DNA from: Clostridium sp. OM02-18AC | GTDB taxonomy: Bacteria; Bacillota; Clostridia; Lachnospirales; Lachnospiraceae | Assembly: GCF_003481825.1 (NCBI RefSeq) | Contig: NZ_QULW01000017.1 | Coordinates: 32,750-96,749 of the forward strand | Direction of reading: 5' to 3' | DNA: 64,000 bases | Shown: positions 35,666-43,465 of the stretch, piece after piece | Numbering within the stretch: position 1 is the stretch's first letter | Layout: every line of letters begins with the position of its first letter | The notes under the pieces: generated by a model | Told to the model about the DNA's origin: nothing | Databases searched by the model: none | The model's input: only the letters and a program-made list of their open reading frames with translations | Made by a program: the position numbers and the translations under genes

Positions 35666-37210
35666 ATGTTGCAGATAAAAAAATTAAATTTAACACATAA
35701 AAAAGACCTGAGAATAATTCTTAATGATTTCAACCTTGTGCTAAATGATGGAGATAAGGCAGTTATTATTGGAGAAGAGGGAAATGGGAAATCGACATTA
35801 ATGAAGTGGATATACAATCCGTCGCTTGTAGAAAACTATATAGAAGCAGATGGGGAAAGGATAATGGGACACGAACGTCTTGGTTATCTTCCGCAGGAGA
35901 TGCTCGATGAAGATAAGGAAAAAACAATATACGAATATTTTTCTGAAGAGGAAATATTCTGGGAGAAAACGCCTAAAGAATTGTCTGTTATTGCGGGAAA
36001 ATTTGGAATGAAAAATGATTTTTTCTACAGTAACCAGACAATGGGTAGTCTTTCAGGAGGCGAAAAAGTCAAGACACAACTTATGAGGCTTTTCATTCGC
36101 GATGTTTCTGTGCTGTTGTTGGACGAACCTTCCAATGACATCGACATTGCGACGCTTACATTACTGGAAAAAATCATAAATGACTGGAAGCACATTGTGC
36201 TTTTTATTTCACACGATGAAACGCTGATAGAGCGTACTGCCAACATGGTGATACATATCGAGCAGATTATACGAAAAACAAAGGCGAGATATACCGTGGC
36301 AAAGCTTCCCTATAGACGCTATGTGGAAGAACGGCTTCATAAATTTGAAATCCAAAAACAGCGGGCACTGAGTGACCGTAGGGAGAAAAAGATTCGCGAT
36401 GAAAAATATCAAAGAGTTATGCAGAGTGTACAAGGTGCATTAAGAAGTTGTACCAGACAAGCACCGTCTGTTGCCAAAAACTTAAAGGACAAAATGCATA
36501 CGGTTAAGGCAATGGAACGAAGATTTGAAAAAGAAGATGAAAATATGACTCAGATGCCGGAACAGGAAGAAGCAATCTTTGTCAAATTAGGGGATGAAAA
36601 CTCACACATTCCCGCAGGAAAAACGGTCATAGAATATGAACTTTCAAAGCTTGTGACTCCGGATGGCAAAAGAATTTTAGCAGAAGGAATTCATTTAAAA
36701 ATAAAAGGTTCAGAAAAAATCTGTATGATAGGAGCCAACGGGGCAGGAAAAACGACTCTTCTAAAAAAGATAGCGGAAGAACTCCTAAATCGGAATGACA
36801 TTAAAGCAGAATATATGCCTCAAACTTATGAAGACCTGCTGGATTTGGATGTTACACCGGTTGATTACCTTGATAAAACAGGAGATAAAGAAGAGCGTAC
36901 AAGAATTAGAACATACCTTGGTTCACTTAAATACACACCAGATGAAATGGAGCATCCGATTCGGGAGTTATCAGGCGGACAAAAGGCGAAAGTGCTTCTC
37001 TTGAGGATGAGCTTAAGTGGTGCAAATGTTCTTATTCTGGATGAACCGACAAGAAATTTTTCACCATTGTCCGGTCCGGTAATAAGAAAAATGCTCCGAG
37101 AATTTCCGGGGGCTGTCATTAGCATTTCTCACGATAGAAAGTATATTGAAGAGGTGTGCGATAAAATATATCAGCTAAATCCTAATGGATTACAGCTAAT
37201 TGGTGATTGA
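35666..37210 (+). CDS. ABC-F ATPase, putative ribosomal protection protein
   Basis: A 514-residue protein from the ATG at 35666 (AAAGGAG before it) with two ABC domains and no membrane segments. Domain 1: IIGEEGNGKSTL, SLSGGEKVKT, VLLLDEPSNDIDI. Domain 2: MIGANGAGKTTL, ELSGGQKAKV and VLILDEPTRNFSPLSGP, where RNFSPLS replaces the common NHLD. The linker between them is long, basic and helical. Resistance-type ABC-F proteins bind the ribosomal E site and displace lincosamide, streptogramin, pleuromutilin or macrolide drugs. Linker, leader and the Lnu neighbour favour resistance over a housekeeping role. Confidence 0.82.
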   Translation: MLQIKKLNLTHKKDLRIILNDFNLVLNDGDKAVIIGEEGNGKSTLMKWIYNPSLVENYIEADGERIMGHERLGYLPQEMLDEDKEKTIYEYFSEEEIFWEKTPKELSVIAGKFGMKNDFFYSNQTMGSLSGGEKVKTQLMRLFIRDVSVLLLDEPSNDIDIATLTLLEKIINDWKHIVLFISHDETLIERTANMVIHIEQIIRKTKARYTVAKLPYRRYVEERLHKFEIQKQRALSDRREKKIRDEKYQRVMQSVQGALRSCTRQAPSVAKNLKDKMHTVKAMERRFEKEDENMTQMPEQEEAIFVKLGDENSHIPAGKTVIEYELSKLVTPDGKRILAEGIHLKIKGSEKICMIGANGAGKTTLLKKIAEELLNRNDIKAEYMPQTYEDLLDLDVTPVDYLDKTGDKEERTRIRTYLGSLKYTPDEMEHPIRELSGGQKAKVLLLRMSLSGANVLILDEPTRNFSPLSGPVIRKMLREFPGAVISISHDRKYIEEVCDKIYQLNPNGLQLIGD

Positions 37211-37294
37211 TAACAAAAAGGATGAAAGACTGACAAATTTCAGGCTTTTAGTGAGTTGGAAAGCATACAAAGATTTGAATTTGGAGGATAGATT

Positions 37295-37792
37295 ATGGTA
37301 CGTACAGAAGATGCATGTGAAATTATAAAATATGCTTTGCAAAACGAAATTAAAGTATATTTAGATGGCGGATGGGGTGTTGATGCACTTCTTAAAAGAG
37401 AATCAAGAATACACAATGATATTGATTTGTTTGTTGAACTGAAACATTATCATGATTATATTTATGTGATTAAGCAGCATGGATTTGAGGAAGTAAATAC
37501 TGATTATACAACGGATGGTCATACTGTCTGGAAAGATGATAAACAAAGAATCATTGATTTACATTGTTTTGAATTTACAGATGACGGAATTGTTTATGAG
37601 GGAGATATATTTCCATCAAAAACTTTTTCCGGTATTGGAAAAGTTGGAGATATAACTGTTTCTTGTATTGAACCATTGAGTCAGGTAATGCTTCATTTGG
37701 GATATGAACACGATAAAAATGATGTGCATGATGTGATGCTGTTGTGTGAAACATTTCAAATAGCAATACCAGATGAATATAAGGAAAAGTAA
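37295..37792 (+). CDS. Lnu-like nucleotidyltransferase
   Basis: A 165-residue protein with the lincosamide nucleotidyltransferase motif KVYLDGGWGVDALL followed by RIHNDIDLFVEL (metal-binding Asp residues). The C-terminal half has HCFEFTDDG and a helical end, like the LnuA/LnuC group that adenylylates lincomycin and clindamycin. Similarity to known lnu genes looks moderate, so the drug range is inferred. It follows the ABC-F gene by 84 bases with TTGGAGGATAGATT before the ATG. Confidence 0.72.
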   Translation: MVRTEDACEIIKYALQNEIKVYLDGGWGVDALLKRESRIHNDIDLFVELKHYHDYIYVIKQHGFEEVNTDYTTDGHTVWKDDKQRIIDLHCFEFTDDGIVYEGDIFPSKTFSGIGKVGDITVSCIEPLSQVMLHLGYEHDKNDVHDVMLLCETFQIAIPDEYKEK

Positions 37793-38010
37793 AATTTCAG
37801 TTTTGTGTTGAATCTCTAAGCAAAATAGCTTATAATTTGACATGCTACATATAGTTATTATCCACAGTTATCGAGTAGGTGTTATCAATGCCGATAACAA
37901 AATGATAACATTAGCTCGTATAGGCAGGATAATATGGATATATCAAATAATCAAAAGAACGAGAAACATTACAGAGAATAATTCCTAAACAAAAAGCGTT
38001 AGTCTTTGTA
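37793..38010. other. Non-coding right end of element B with arm repeats
   Basis: GATAAC at 37893-37898 and 37904-37909 (period 11) plus inverted copies (GTTATC, near 37867 and 37881). No gene is seen. Confidence 0.6.
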
Positions 38011-38021
38011 GAGTGGGAATA
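38011..38021 (+). other. Attachment core 3 (B/C junction), variant GAGTGGGAATA
   Basis: GAGTGGGAATA followed by G, so GAG TGG GAA TAG. This reads as the end of a guaA gene (…EWE-stop) of another host and equals the known Tn5801 core. It differs from the local GAGTTTGAATA by TT to GG. Confidence 0.8.
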
Positions 38022-38029
38022 GTAAACAG

Positions 38030-38069
38030 AGAGCCGGGAAGCCGCATAAACAGCGGACTTCCTGGCTCT
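38030..38069. terminator. Terminator at the left end of element C
   Basis: AGAGCCGGGAAGCCGC pairs with GCGGACTTCCTGGCTCT (one bulge, one wobble). Placed like the hairpins after cores 1 and 4. Confidence 0.65.
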
Positions 38070-38082
38070 TAGTATGTGTTGT

Positions 38083-38099
38083 GATACCTTTTTGATACC
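38083..38099 (+). repeat. Arm-type repeat pair, left end of element C
   Basis: GATACC twice, period 11, 72 bases after the core. The right end has GGTACT twice (52297-52313), similar but not identical. Confidence 0.55.
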
Positions 38100-38956
38100 T
38101 ATTCAGAGAATAGTTGTTCTTCTTTCATAGACTCAATAGAGATAAACGATAGATTTTTATGCGAAATTAGGTTGTTTAAATAATCCGTAGTCTCTGAAAA
38201 ACAATCTTCTTGAGATATAATTAAGATAATAAAACGAAAATTTCTGTGAGCAGTATTTTCGTATGAAATACCACGCTTTTCAATTTGATTAACTAGTCGG
38301 GCAAGTGTAGCCTTTGAAACAGGATTATTCCAGTATTTGATTTCATATAATAAATCAATGTTATTATATTTTGAAGATGCAATAATATCATAATCGCAAT
38401 TACCAACTTTGACATTTTGATGGACATTATACTTGCGTTTGAGTTTATTCTTCAGATAACTATAGCAGGCATCTTCTATTTCAAAAGCTTTTCTGATTCG
38501 AAAGGAAGCTGTTGAATTAGAAGGGGTTATTTGAGAATCAGAGTTTGAGTTTTCATGGTTCTCAATGTCTTCATTTATGACCTTTTCAGCAATTTCTTGA
38601 GCAGACATACTTTGAATATGCAATTCTTTTTCTTCTAAATCCAATTTAGTTATTTGATCTAAAGTTTTTTGTATTTGAAGCCATTTTAAACATCCCCAGA
38701 AAGTAAAAATTACACCAATAATAATAAACACAATACAAATGATGGGTAAGTATTTAAATATATTTTGAACGTATTGTATTTTGATACTTAAAAAGTCAGA
38801 AGAAATTTCTGATAAATTGTTTGCTTCTTCTTGTGTCATGATAATATCATATGAACCAGAAACTAAATAATGCAAGCAAAATAATGGCGCAACAATTAAA
38901 ACAATACCAACTGAAACGATAAATTTATAAAAACTGTCGTATTGTAATTTATCCAT
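38099..38956 (-). CDS. Membrane-anchored PD-(D/E)XK nuclease-like protein
   Basis: A 285-residue protein from the ATG at 38956, which overlaps the stop of the upstream regulator as TAATG. Two membrane helices (FIVSVGIVLIVAPLFCLHYL and YLPIICIVFIIIGVIFTFWG) are followed by a cytoplasmic, partly coiled linker. The C-terminal domain has VGNCDYDIIASS ... IDLLYEIKYW, which fits the D...ExK core of restriction-type nucleases. Role unknown. A membrane-tethered nuclease coupled to the element's regulator suggests defence or element maintenance. Family not recognised with certainty. Confidence 0.5.
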   Translation of the reverse strand: MDKLQYDSFYKFIVSVGIVLIVAPLFCLHYLVSGSYDIIMTQEEANNLSEISSDFLSIKIQYVQNIFKYLPIICIVFIIIGVIFTFWGCLKWLQIQKTLDQITKLDLEEKELHIQSMSAQEIAEKVINEDIENHENSNSDSQITPSNSTASFRIRKAFEIEDACYSYLKNKLKRKYNVHQNVKVGNCDYDIIASSKYNNIDLLYEIKYWNNPVSKATLARLVNQIEKRGISYENTAHRNFRFIILIISQEDCFSETTDYLNNLISHKNLSFISIESMKEEQLFSE

Positions 38957-39525
38957 TATTGATTTCTCCACTGATAACTGTTATTTTTCTTGTCATTTCC
39001 CTTTTCATCAACGCTACTGCTGGAAGCTGGCCAGTTGATTTTCCATTCAAAATATTCGTCCTCTGAAATCTCTCCGCTTTTTAGCTGTTCTTTCCGCAAA
39101 CCCCATTCACGCAGAAATTCATTTACCAGACCATAATCAATCCACATACCGACAGGAGCATGAGCAGGCCATTCGTCACTATCATTATAGCGAACAGACT
39201 TATCATCAGAAACGTTGCACTTGCCGGGATTGCGGACAAGCTGAAACAGATGAAAGGTATTGCGGTTGTCCTCGTCAAGCCAGAAAAAAGTCTGCATAAT
39301 GTCCTCAGCGCAGCCGGGGGCTTCTATAATAAAATTGATATAGTTGACATTCAAAATCCTGGCAATTTCCATGAGAGTATCTTTTTTGGGAACACGATAG
39401 CCGGATTCATATTGTGCCACACGAACATCAGCGTTGCGCTCCTCATATCCCAGCTTCAATCCTAGTTCTCGTTGTGTTAATCCCCGAAATGTGCGGATTC
39501 TCTTAATTCGCTCTCCCAGTATCAT
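38956..39525 (-). CDS. XRE-family repressor of element C
   Basis: A 189-residue protein with an N-terminal helix-turn-helix (FRGLTQRELGLKLGYEERNA, then VAQYESGYRVPKKDTLMEIA). The C-terminal part (LKSGEISEDEYFEWKINWP) resembles that of the element B regulator. Probable repressor of the xis-int promoter that lies divergently beyond the GNAT gene. Confidence 0.8.
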   Translation of the reverse strand: MILGERIKRIRTFRGLTQRELGLKLGYEERNADVRVAQYESGYRVPKKDTLMEIARILNVNYINFIIEAPGCAEDIMQTFFWLDEDNRNTFHLFQLVRNPGKCNVSDDKSVRYNDSDEWPAHAPVGMWIDYGLVNEFLREWGLRKEQLKSGEISEDEYFEWKINWPASSSSVDEKGNDKKNNSYQWRNQ

Positions 39526-39549
39526 AATTTTGTGTCCTTTCCTTAAACT

Positions 39550-40023
39550 TTACAAATTACACACCATAATCCATTCTTCTTCGTTTTCCCGTACAATATC
39601 AAAACCGATTTTTCGATACATTTCAGCCGCATAATTAGCCTTTTGAACAGAAAGTGAAACACGTTTATAACCATGTGTTTTCAACAAAGATAGCATTTCT
39701 TTCATCATATCGGTTCCTATCCCCTGTCCCCGGTATTCTTTGTATAGAGAGATGGCAAGAGAGGGCGTTTCATCATCAATATGTCCGTAATCGTGTATAA
39801 TGCGTACCCAGACAGCACCAACGATTTTTTGTTCAACTTCTGCGATTAATGCGAAATCAGCTTTTGATGCCCCGAAGCGGTCAACATAAATTTGTAATTC
39901 GGGAGAAGCGATAATATTTTTCGGTGGCGGCTTTATACCGTCTGGAATAAAAATAGCTTCGTATAGAAATTCATTCAATAGAGGATATTCCATTACCGTC
40001 ATTTCTCGTATCGTGTATTCCAT
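39550..40023 (-). CDS. GNAT-family N-acetyltransferase
   Basis: A 157-residue protein with the acetyl-CoA-binding motif YKEYRGQGIGTDMMKEML and a following KRVSLSVQKANYAAEMYRKIGF, typical of GNAT enzymes. Substrate unknown. It lies between the repressor and the xis-int promoter on the minus strand and may share the repressor's promoter. Cargo gene; element B lacks it. Confidence 0.82.
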   Translation of the reverse strand: MEYTIREMTVMEYPLLNEFLYEAIFIPDGIKPPPKNIIASPELQIYVDRFGASKADFALIAEVEQKIVGAVWVRIIHDYGHIDDETPSLAISLYKEYRGQGIGTDMMKEMLSLLKTHGYKRVSLSVQKANYAAEMYRKIGFDIVRENEEEWIMVCNL

Positions 40024-40059
40024 AAAGCTCTCCTGTGAAAATAGTTATCCCGTTTCCTA

Positions 40060-40222
40060 CATTGTAGCATACCTAAAATAATACGGCAACAAAAACTTAT
40101 CAGAAATGCTAAATTTAATAAAAAAGATAAACTTAACAAAAAAGCTATTGACAATAGCAAAAATGTTAAGTATACTGAAGATACAGAACTTAACAAAAAA
40201 GTTAAAAATCCAAAAGGAGGAC
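40060..40222 (+). promoter_or_regulatory. xis-int promoter and operators of element C
   Basis: TTGACA (40148-40153), 17 bases, TATACT (40171-40176). CTTAACAAAAA-type motifs and their inverse (TGTTAAG) occur near 40132, 40163 and 40189, around the promoter. The core promoter TTGACAATAGCAAAnATGTT is shared with element B. Confidence 0.65.
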
Positions 40223-40228
40223 GTGTAT

Positions 40229-40417
40229 TTGAAAAATGATTTATTTGTAACAGCCGGAGAAGTGGCGCAGGACTTAGGCATTTCCAAACCATTTGCTTAT
40301 AAGCTGGTGCGGCAGATGAACGAAGAACTGGAAGCAAAAGGTTTTATCACAATCGCCGGACGAGTGAGCAGAAAATACTATGAAGAAAAATTTTATGGCA
40401 TGGCACAGGCGAATTAG
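40229..40417 (+). CDS. xis: Excisionase-like small HTH protein of element C
   Basis: A 62-residue protein from a TTG at 40229, chosen because AAAAGGAGGA lies 7 bases upstream and the length then equals that of the element B protein. The sequence (VTAGEVAQDLGISKPFAYKL, GFITIAGRVSRKYYEEKFYG) is closely related to it. Immediately upstream of int. Confidence 0.75.
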   Translation: MKNDLFVTAGEVAQDLGISKPFAYKLVRQMNEELEAKGFITIAGRVSRKYYEEKFYGMAQAN

Positions 40418-40428
40418 GAAAGGAGATT

Positions 40429-41514
40429 ATGGCGGCGTACAAAGACGAACAGCGGGGAACATGGTATGTGTCCTTTCACTATTATGACTGGACTGGTAAG
40501 AATTGCCGGAAAGTTAAGAGGGGATTTAAGACCAAACGGGAAGCAACAGAGTGGGAACGGCATTTCCGTATGAAAGAAGCGGCTGACTTGGATATGACTT
40601 TTGAGGAATTTGTTCAGGCATACACAAGAGATATGAAGCCGAAACTGAAACACAATACCTGGCTGACGAAAGAGCATATCTTGAGGACAAAGCTACTGCC
40701 CTATTTCAAGGATAAGAAAATGCGTGATATTCGTCCGAAAGATATTATCCAGTGGCAGAATGAACAGATTTCCTATCGTGATGAAAAAGGAAAGCCCTAT
40801 GCTCCGACTTATTTGAAAACTCTACAATCAGAATTGAGTGCACTGTTTAATCATGCGGTACGGTTCTATGAACTGAAAAGCAATCCTGTTGTAAAGGCGG
40901 GGCCGTTGGGAAAGGGAAAAGCGGAGGAAATGTTGTTCTGGACAAAAGAGGAATATCTGAAATTCATTGAAGCGGTAAAGGACAAACCATATTCCTATCA
41001 TGCGTTTCAGATATTGTACTGGTGCGGTTTACGAGTGGGCGAACTGTTAGCTCTCACGTCGCAGGATATTGATTTTGATAACAAAGTCATTCGGATAACA
41101 AAATCTTATCAGCGATTGGAGGGTAAAGATGTAATTACAGACCCGAAAACTCCGAAAAGCAAACGAAATGTAAGTATGCCGGATTTCTTATGTGAAGAAC
41201 TAAAAGATTATATCGGCAGATTATACGGGATTCTTCCCACCGACCGTATCTTTCATCTGACAAAAAGCTTTCTGCACCATGAAATGACAAGAGGGGCGGA
41301 AAAAGCGGGAGTGAAACGCATTAGAATCCACGATTTGCGACATTCTCATGTATCACTGCTTATCAGCATGGGATTTTCGGCGGTATCAATCGGAAACAGG
41401 GTGGGGCATGAAAGCGTGGATATTACTTATCGCTATGCTCATATGTTCCCGACGGAACAGACACAAATGGCAAAATTGCTGAATGAAGAATTTAAGGAGG
41501 GCGCAGAGGAATGA
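40429..41514 (+). CDS. int: Tyrosine recombinase integrase of element C
   Basis: A 361-residue protein with the same layout as the element B integrase: arm-binding start (RGTWYVSFHYYDWTGKN), core-binding domain, catalytic Arg in CGLRVGELLAL, HDLRHSHVSLL, GNRVGHESVDI, and YRYAHMFP with the nucleophilic tyrosine. Start codon ATG behind GGAAAGGAGATT. It should use the cores at 38011 and 52419. Confidence 0.92.
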   Translation: MAAYKDEQRGTWYVSFHYYDWTGKNCRKVKRGFKTKREATEWERHFRMKEAADLDMTFEEFVQAYTRDMKPKLKHNTWLTKEHILRTKLLPYFKDKKMRDIRPKDIIQWQNEQISYRDEKGKPYAPTYLKTLQSELSALFNHAVRFYELKSNPVVKAGPLGKGKAEEMLFWTKEEYLKFIEAVKDKPYSYHAFQILYWCGLRVGELLALTSQDIDFDNKVIRITKSYQRLEGKDVITDPKTPKSKRNVSMPDFLCEELKDYIGRLYGILPTDRIFHLTKSFLHHEMTRGAEKAGVKRIRIHDLRHSHVSLLISMGFSAVSIGNRVGHESVDITYRYAHMFPTEQTQMAKLLNEEFKEGAEE

Positions 41515-41888
41515 GCGGCACACACAAATATCCGACAATCAGTTTCCGTATCTCTCCCAGAGAGAGGGAAGAAATCGAAGCAAAGATTTTCACAAGCGGC
41601 ATGAAGAAAAAAGATTATTTTGTCCGTTCCTGCATTTATAACCGGGTGTGCGTGGTAGGCAAGAAAGAAACGGTTTATCAGATTGTGGAACGGTTGCAGG
41701 AAATGGAGAATCGGCTGGTGGAACTGGCGGAGCAAATTGATGGCAAAAATCCGGGGATTACTTCCAAAGAAATCAGAGATTTGCGGGAAGCCTATGAAGA
41801 TATGCTGAAAGCAATTCTTTGGATGTTGGACGGTGCAAGGTATCTGTGGCAAGGCGAAGAAAAAAGCCCTGACAGCGGCAACTGTTAG
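41511..41888 (+). CDS. MobC-like mobilization protein of element C
   Basis: A 125-residue protein starting with an ATGA overlap on int. The N-terminus (PTISFRISPREREEIEAKIF) is ribbon-helix-helix-like. A coiled-coil follows (VERLQEMENRLVELAEQ). Counterpart of the smaller gene at this place in B. Confidence 0.7.
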   Translation: MSGTHKYPTISFRISPREREEIEAKIFTSGMKKKDYFVRSCIYNRVCVVGKKETVYQIVERLQEMENRLVELAEQIDGKNPGITSKEIRDLREAYEDMLKAILWMLDGARYLWQGEEKSPDSGNC

Positions 41889-41988
41889 GGCTGTGATAAC
41901 TGGAAAACCTCTGTTATCAACAATTACAATTCAAGTATAGCAGAGGTTTCTTCCGGTGACAACGAATTTTTCAAAAACGGAGGACATT

Positions 41989-42969
41989 ATGGCAGGAACG
42001 AGAACAGAATTACAGATGATTAAAATGTCGGAGATACAGTCGCAGGAGGTGGCGTGGCTGTGGTTTCCGTTTATCCCTTATGGAAAGCTGACGATTGTAC
42101 AAGGCGATCCGGGGGACGGTAAGACAACGCTTGTGCTGAACATAGCGGCGAAGCTGTCAAAAGGCGAGGGTCTGGACAGCAAAATGAAACTGACGGAGCC
42201 GCTGAATGTGATTTACCAGAGTGCGGAGGACGGGCTTGCAGATACGGTTAAGCCCCGTTTGGAAGCGGCAGGAGCAAATTGTGAAAATATTTCCGTCATT
42301 GACGAGAGCATAAAATCACTTTCCATGATAGATGAACGTCTGGAAGAAGCAGTCATAAGGACAAAGGCGAAGCTACTGATTTTAGACCCGATACAGGCGT
42401 ATCTCGGCGGCGGTATGGATATGAACCGGGCAAATGAAGCAAGGGATATGACAAAGAAGCTGGCGACTCTGGCGGAGAAATATCAATGTGCCATTGTACT
42501 TGTAGGGCACATGAACAAAGCGGCTGGAAATAAGGCAGCATATCGGGGCATGGGTTCCATTGATTTCTTTGCGGTGGCAAGGAGCGTCCTGCTGGTCGGC
42601 AGAGTGGAGGGCGAAGCGAATATAAGGGCGGTAGTCCAGATAAAAAACAATCTGGCGGCGTTTGGGCACCCGAAGGCCTTTGAGTTGTCGGAGAACGGTT
42701 TTCACTGGCTCGGAGATTATGAGATTACCGTCGATGAAGTGTTGGGCGGTATCGCTCCGAAAGCGAATAAGCTGGAACAGGCGAAGCGTCTGCTCCGGGA
42801 AGTGGCAGAAACAAACAATGCCATGCAGAGCAATGAGATTTTCAATCTTGCAGAGGAACAGGGTATATCCAGACGGACGCTTGAAAATGCGAAAAAGGAA
42901 TTGAGTATCAGAGCAAAGCGGATAAACAATTCGTGGTATTGGGAACTGGATAAAATCAAGCCGGAATAA
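41989..42969 (+). CDS. RepA-like AAA ATPase of element C
   Basis: A 326-residue protein from the ATG at 41989 with CGGAGG five bases upstream; a GTG at 41956 is the alternative. Walker A is IVQGDPGDGKTTLVL, Walker B is LLILDPIQAYLGGG, then IVLVGHMNKAAG. The C-terminal part is a helix-turn-helix-like region (QSNEIFNLAEEQGISRRTLE). RepA/DnaB-like helicase, distinct in sequence from its counterpart in B. Confidence 0.8.
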   Translation: MAGTRTELQMIKMSEIQSQEVAWLWFPFIPYGKLTIVQGDPGDGKTTLVLNIAAKLSKGEGLDSKMKLTEPLNVIYQSAEDGLADTVKPRLEAAGANCENISVIDESIKSLSMIDERLEEAVIRTKAKLLILDPIQAYLGGGMDMNRANEARDMTKKLATLAEKYQCAIVLVGHMNKAAGNKAAYRGMGSIDFFAVARSVLLVGRVEGEANIRAVVQIKNNLAAFGHPKAFELSENGFHWLGDYEITVDEVLGGIAPKANKLEQAKRLLREVAETNNAMQSNEIFNLAEEQGISRRTLENAKKELSIRAKRINNSWYWELDKIKPE

Positions 42970-43077
42970 GGCAACAGCGCAACAATGCAGAGTATATAGA
43001 ATTTGCGGGCTTGGTGTCTGCAAGGTTGCAAAAGATATAGACCTTGCGTTGTTGCGGTCTTGAAAAGGAGGACGAAT

Positions 43078-43317
43078 ATGATACGACAGCCAGAATGGGG
43101 AACCCGGAATGTGAACAAATATTTTTACGAGAGTGAAGCCCGGAGGATTGCCGAACTCAATGAAATATTCGGAGATATAGAATTGACTGAGGCAGAAATG
43201 CGGATGCTGATATGGCTTGCCGGATGGGATGAATATACGATAGAAAATGTACTTTCGGCTATCCGAAAAGCTATAGCGGCGGAAGTAAAGCGGCGGCAAC
43301 AGCCGCCCCGTCCGTAG
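43078..43317 (+). CDS. Small conserved-looking protein of element C
   Basis: A 79-residue protein from the ATG at 43078 (GAAAAGGAGGACGAAT before it). Acidic and helical (ESEARRIAELNEIFGDIELT), ending in a basic tail. No function recognised. It lies between the RepA-like gene and oriT. Confidence 0.6.
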   Translation: MIRQPEWGTRNVNKYFYESEARRIAELNEIFGDIELTEAEMRMLIWLAGWDEYTIENVLSAIRKAIAAEVKRRQQPPRP

Positions 43318-43349
43318 GACGGAAAAGCCCCCGGCAGGGCGCAAAGGCA

Positions 43350-43409
43350 GCTTTTGATGGATGGAACGGCTGTCAAAAGTGCTTTTGCGTTACTTTCGAC
43401 GAAAGTAAC
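43350..43409 (+). other. oriT: Candidate oriT of element C
   Basis: GTTACTTTCGACGAAAGTAAC (43389-43409), a perfect palindrome, with an upstream inverted repeat CTTTTGATG/TGTCAAAAG. The spacer AAAGTGCTTTTGCG between the two is shared with element B. Confidence 0.6.
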
Positions 43410-43465
43410 AAAGCTTATGCGCCGTATCCGGCGCTGATTGCCCGGAAAGGGAGAAAGGATATTGA

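Larger units (their letters stand above)
29281..38021. mobile_element. Element B: integrative mobilizable element with resistance cargo
   Basis: Lies between the cores at 29281 and 38011, about 8.7 kb. The backbone is an HTH repressor (minus), then Xis, Int, MobC, RepA-like ATPase, oriT palindrome, MobV relaxase and TnpV, all plus strand; cargo is an ABC-F gene and an Lnu-like gene. It has no mating-channel genes, so it needs a helper. Arm repeats GATAAC with an 11-base period occur at both ends (29353-29369 and 37893-37909). Confidence 0.82.
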
